Assembly (NCBI RefSeq): GCF_900141845.1
Contig: NZ_FQZB01000008.1
Span: 1-64,000, forward strand
DNA: 64,000 bases
From: Clostridium cavendishii DSM 21758
Lineage (GTDB): Bacteria > Bacillota > Clostridia > Clostridiales > Clostridiaceae
Direction of reading: 5' to 3'
Shown here: piece by piece, positions 63,236 through 64,000 of the stretch
Layout of the letters: each line of letters starts with the position of its first letter
Numbering within the stretch: position 1 is the first letter of the stretch
Notes under the pieces: generated by a model
The model's database searches: none
What the model was told of the DNA's origin: nothing
Seen by the model: only the letters and a program-made list of their open reading frames with translations
Position numbers and translations under genes: made by a program

Positions 63236-63571
63236 CTATTCTGTAATTTTAAGTCCCCATCTTTTTAATTCTATAAATACAGCTTCTAACTCTTTTCCTC
63301 TTTCAGTTAATTCATATTCAACTTTTGGAGGAATTTCAGGATAAACTATCCTCTTAACTAAGCCAAACTTCTCTAGTTCTCGAAGTCTAAGAGATAAAGT
63401 TTTTGGACTTATTCCATCTAAAGAGTGTAATAACTCTCCAAATCTTATTGTTCCATCCAATAATAAATTTCTTATTATTAAAAACGTCCATTTACTACCT
63501 ATGATGTCTATTGCTGCTTCTATAGGACATTTATCAGAAGGATTTCCACGTTCAAGTCTAATTTCTGACAT
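63236..63571 (-). CDS. HxlR family transcriptional regulator
   Basis: A 111-residue winged-helix regulator with the HxlR signature C-P-I-E-A-A-I-D-I-I-G-S-K-W-T-F-L-I and G-I-S-P-K-T-L-S-L-R-L-R-E-L. The Cys near the N-terminus is the one used for redox or aldehyde sensing in this family. The ATG at 63571 has AAAGGAG; a longer frame upstream is ignored. It is divergent from the Old Yellow Enzyme gene at 63716, its probable target. Confidence 0.9.
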   Translation of the reverse strand: MSEIRLERGNPSDKCPIEAAIDIIGSKWTFLIIRNLLLDGTIRFGELLHSLDGISPKTLSLRLRELEKFGLVKRIVYPEIPPKVEYELTERGKELEAVFIELKRWGLKITE

Positions 63572-63653
63572 AAAAAAAACTCCTTTCATCCATTGATTTA
63601 TCACATTACTTACTTTTTTGAAATTATATGAAAAATATATCACTACTTTTCAA

Positions 63654-63675
63654 AGTATAGTATATACAATATACT
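63654..63675. promoter_or_regulatory. palindromic operator between HxlR gene and OYE gene
   Basis: AGTATA (63654-63659) and TATACT (63670-63675) are inverted copies enclosing the palindrome GTATATAC. It sits midway between the two divergent starts, where HxlR operators are usually found. Confidence 0.6.
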
Positions 63676-63715
63676 GTCAATAAGCAATAAATTTAAATAA
63701 AAGGAGATTAAAATT

Positions 63716-64000
63716 ATGAATACTTTCAAAGATTATACTTTAAAAAATATGAATTTAAAAAATAGGATTGTTATGCCACCAATGTGTATGTATTCTTCCG
63801 ACAATACTGGTAAAGCAAATGAATTTCACTATAATCATTATATTACAAGAGCTATTGGTGGAGTGGGACTTATAATAGTTGAATCTACAGGCGTAGTTAA
63901 AAATGGACGTATAACAGATAATGATTTAGGAATTTGGAATAATACTCAAATAGATGGCTTAAAGAATATTGTTGATGGTGTTAGGAAATATGGTTCTAAG
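63716..64000 (+). CDS. Old Yellow Enzyme family NADPH dehydrogenase, N-terminal part
   Basis: First 95 codons of a flavin-dependent oxidoreductase (NamA/YqjM-like) running off the window. Visible: Y-T-L-K-N-M-N-L-K-N-R-I-V-M-P-P-M-C-M-Y at the start and G-G-V-G-L-I-I-V-E-S-T-G-V. The Cys in P-P-M-C-M-Y is the YqjM-type Cys that tunes FMN. AAAGGAGA precedes the ATG. Reduces activated double bonds of enals, enones and nitro compounds; divergent HxlR regulator likely controls it. Confidence 0.93.
   Translation, partial: MNTFKDYTLKNMNLKNRIVMPPMCMYSSDNTGKANEFHYNHYITRAIGGVGLIIVESTGVVKNGRITDNDLGIWNNTQIDGLKNIVDGVRKYGSK

Overview
The window looks like chromosome of an anaerobic, spore-forming, solventogenic-type Clostridium. 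It is strongly AT-rich, uses Firmicute ribosome binding sites (GGAGG/GAGGTGA), and has T-box leaders and Gram-positive cell-wall enzymes (GH25-LysM, ChW, NlpC/P60-like). It also carries a ctfA-ctfB-adc acetone operon and a 4-hydroxybutyrate dehydrogenase. All functional calls come from reading motifs; no search was run.

Layout. 1-2.3 kb: part of a 21-residue-repeat protein and two small proteins, one Cys-rich, possibly spore-surface. 2.4-6.1 kb: M55 peptidase, GH25/LysM lysin, orphan sugar-binding protein. 6.8-11.6 kb: giant membrane-anchored amylopullulanase with a cre-like site. 11.9-13.7 kb: MarR regulator and MFS pump with a readable operator. 14-16.1 kb: 4-hydroxybutyrate dehydrogenase and two small proteins. 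16.3-19.3 kb: polar amino-acid ABC importer. 19.6-27.7 kb: glycosyltransferase, then an RNA-repair/RNA-quality-control island: three Y-RNA-like RNAs, a Ro60/TROVE protein, RtcB ligase, and two overlapping WYL regulators. 28-31 kb: DUF2207 protein and a double NPCBM secreted protein. 31-33.3 kb: acetone operon. 34-39.8 kb: NlpC/P60-like enzyme, GrpB-like, TetR plus zinc ribbon, two GNAT acetyltransferases, Nudix.

40.2-49.7 kb holds two bacitracin/lantibiotic-type ABC exporter sets (ATPase plus two permeases), each with an OmpR-type response regulator and a histidine kinase. 50.3-55.8 kb is a RiPP cluster: ABC exporter, twin Cys-rich precursor peptides of the Clo7bot type, CcpM-like radical SAM maturase, TIGR04066-like protein, an acyl-carrier-related protein, and a broken subtilase start. 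56.1-58.9 kb holds two tandem BMP-family binding proteins; two relics of the same family lie downstream of the two histidine kinases. 59-64 kb: lipoprotein, cytochrome-b-like DUF4405 protein, two tandem T-boxes driving a threonyl-tRNA synthetase without a TGS domain, HxlR regulator, and the start of an Old Yellow Enzyme.

The most interesting system is the Y RNA/Ro/RtcB island. Two of its RNAs contain a circularly permuted tRNA-like module (T-arm, closed acceptor-like hairpin, UA, D-arm) between a conserved terminal helix. A 22-base motif is shared upstream of the first Y RNA and of rtcB, which suggests co-regulation. A 75-base palindromic repeat is scattered through the window, including inside this island (once overlapping the Ro stop codon) and in front of both BMP genes.
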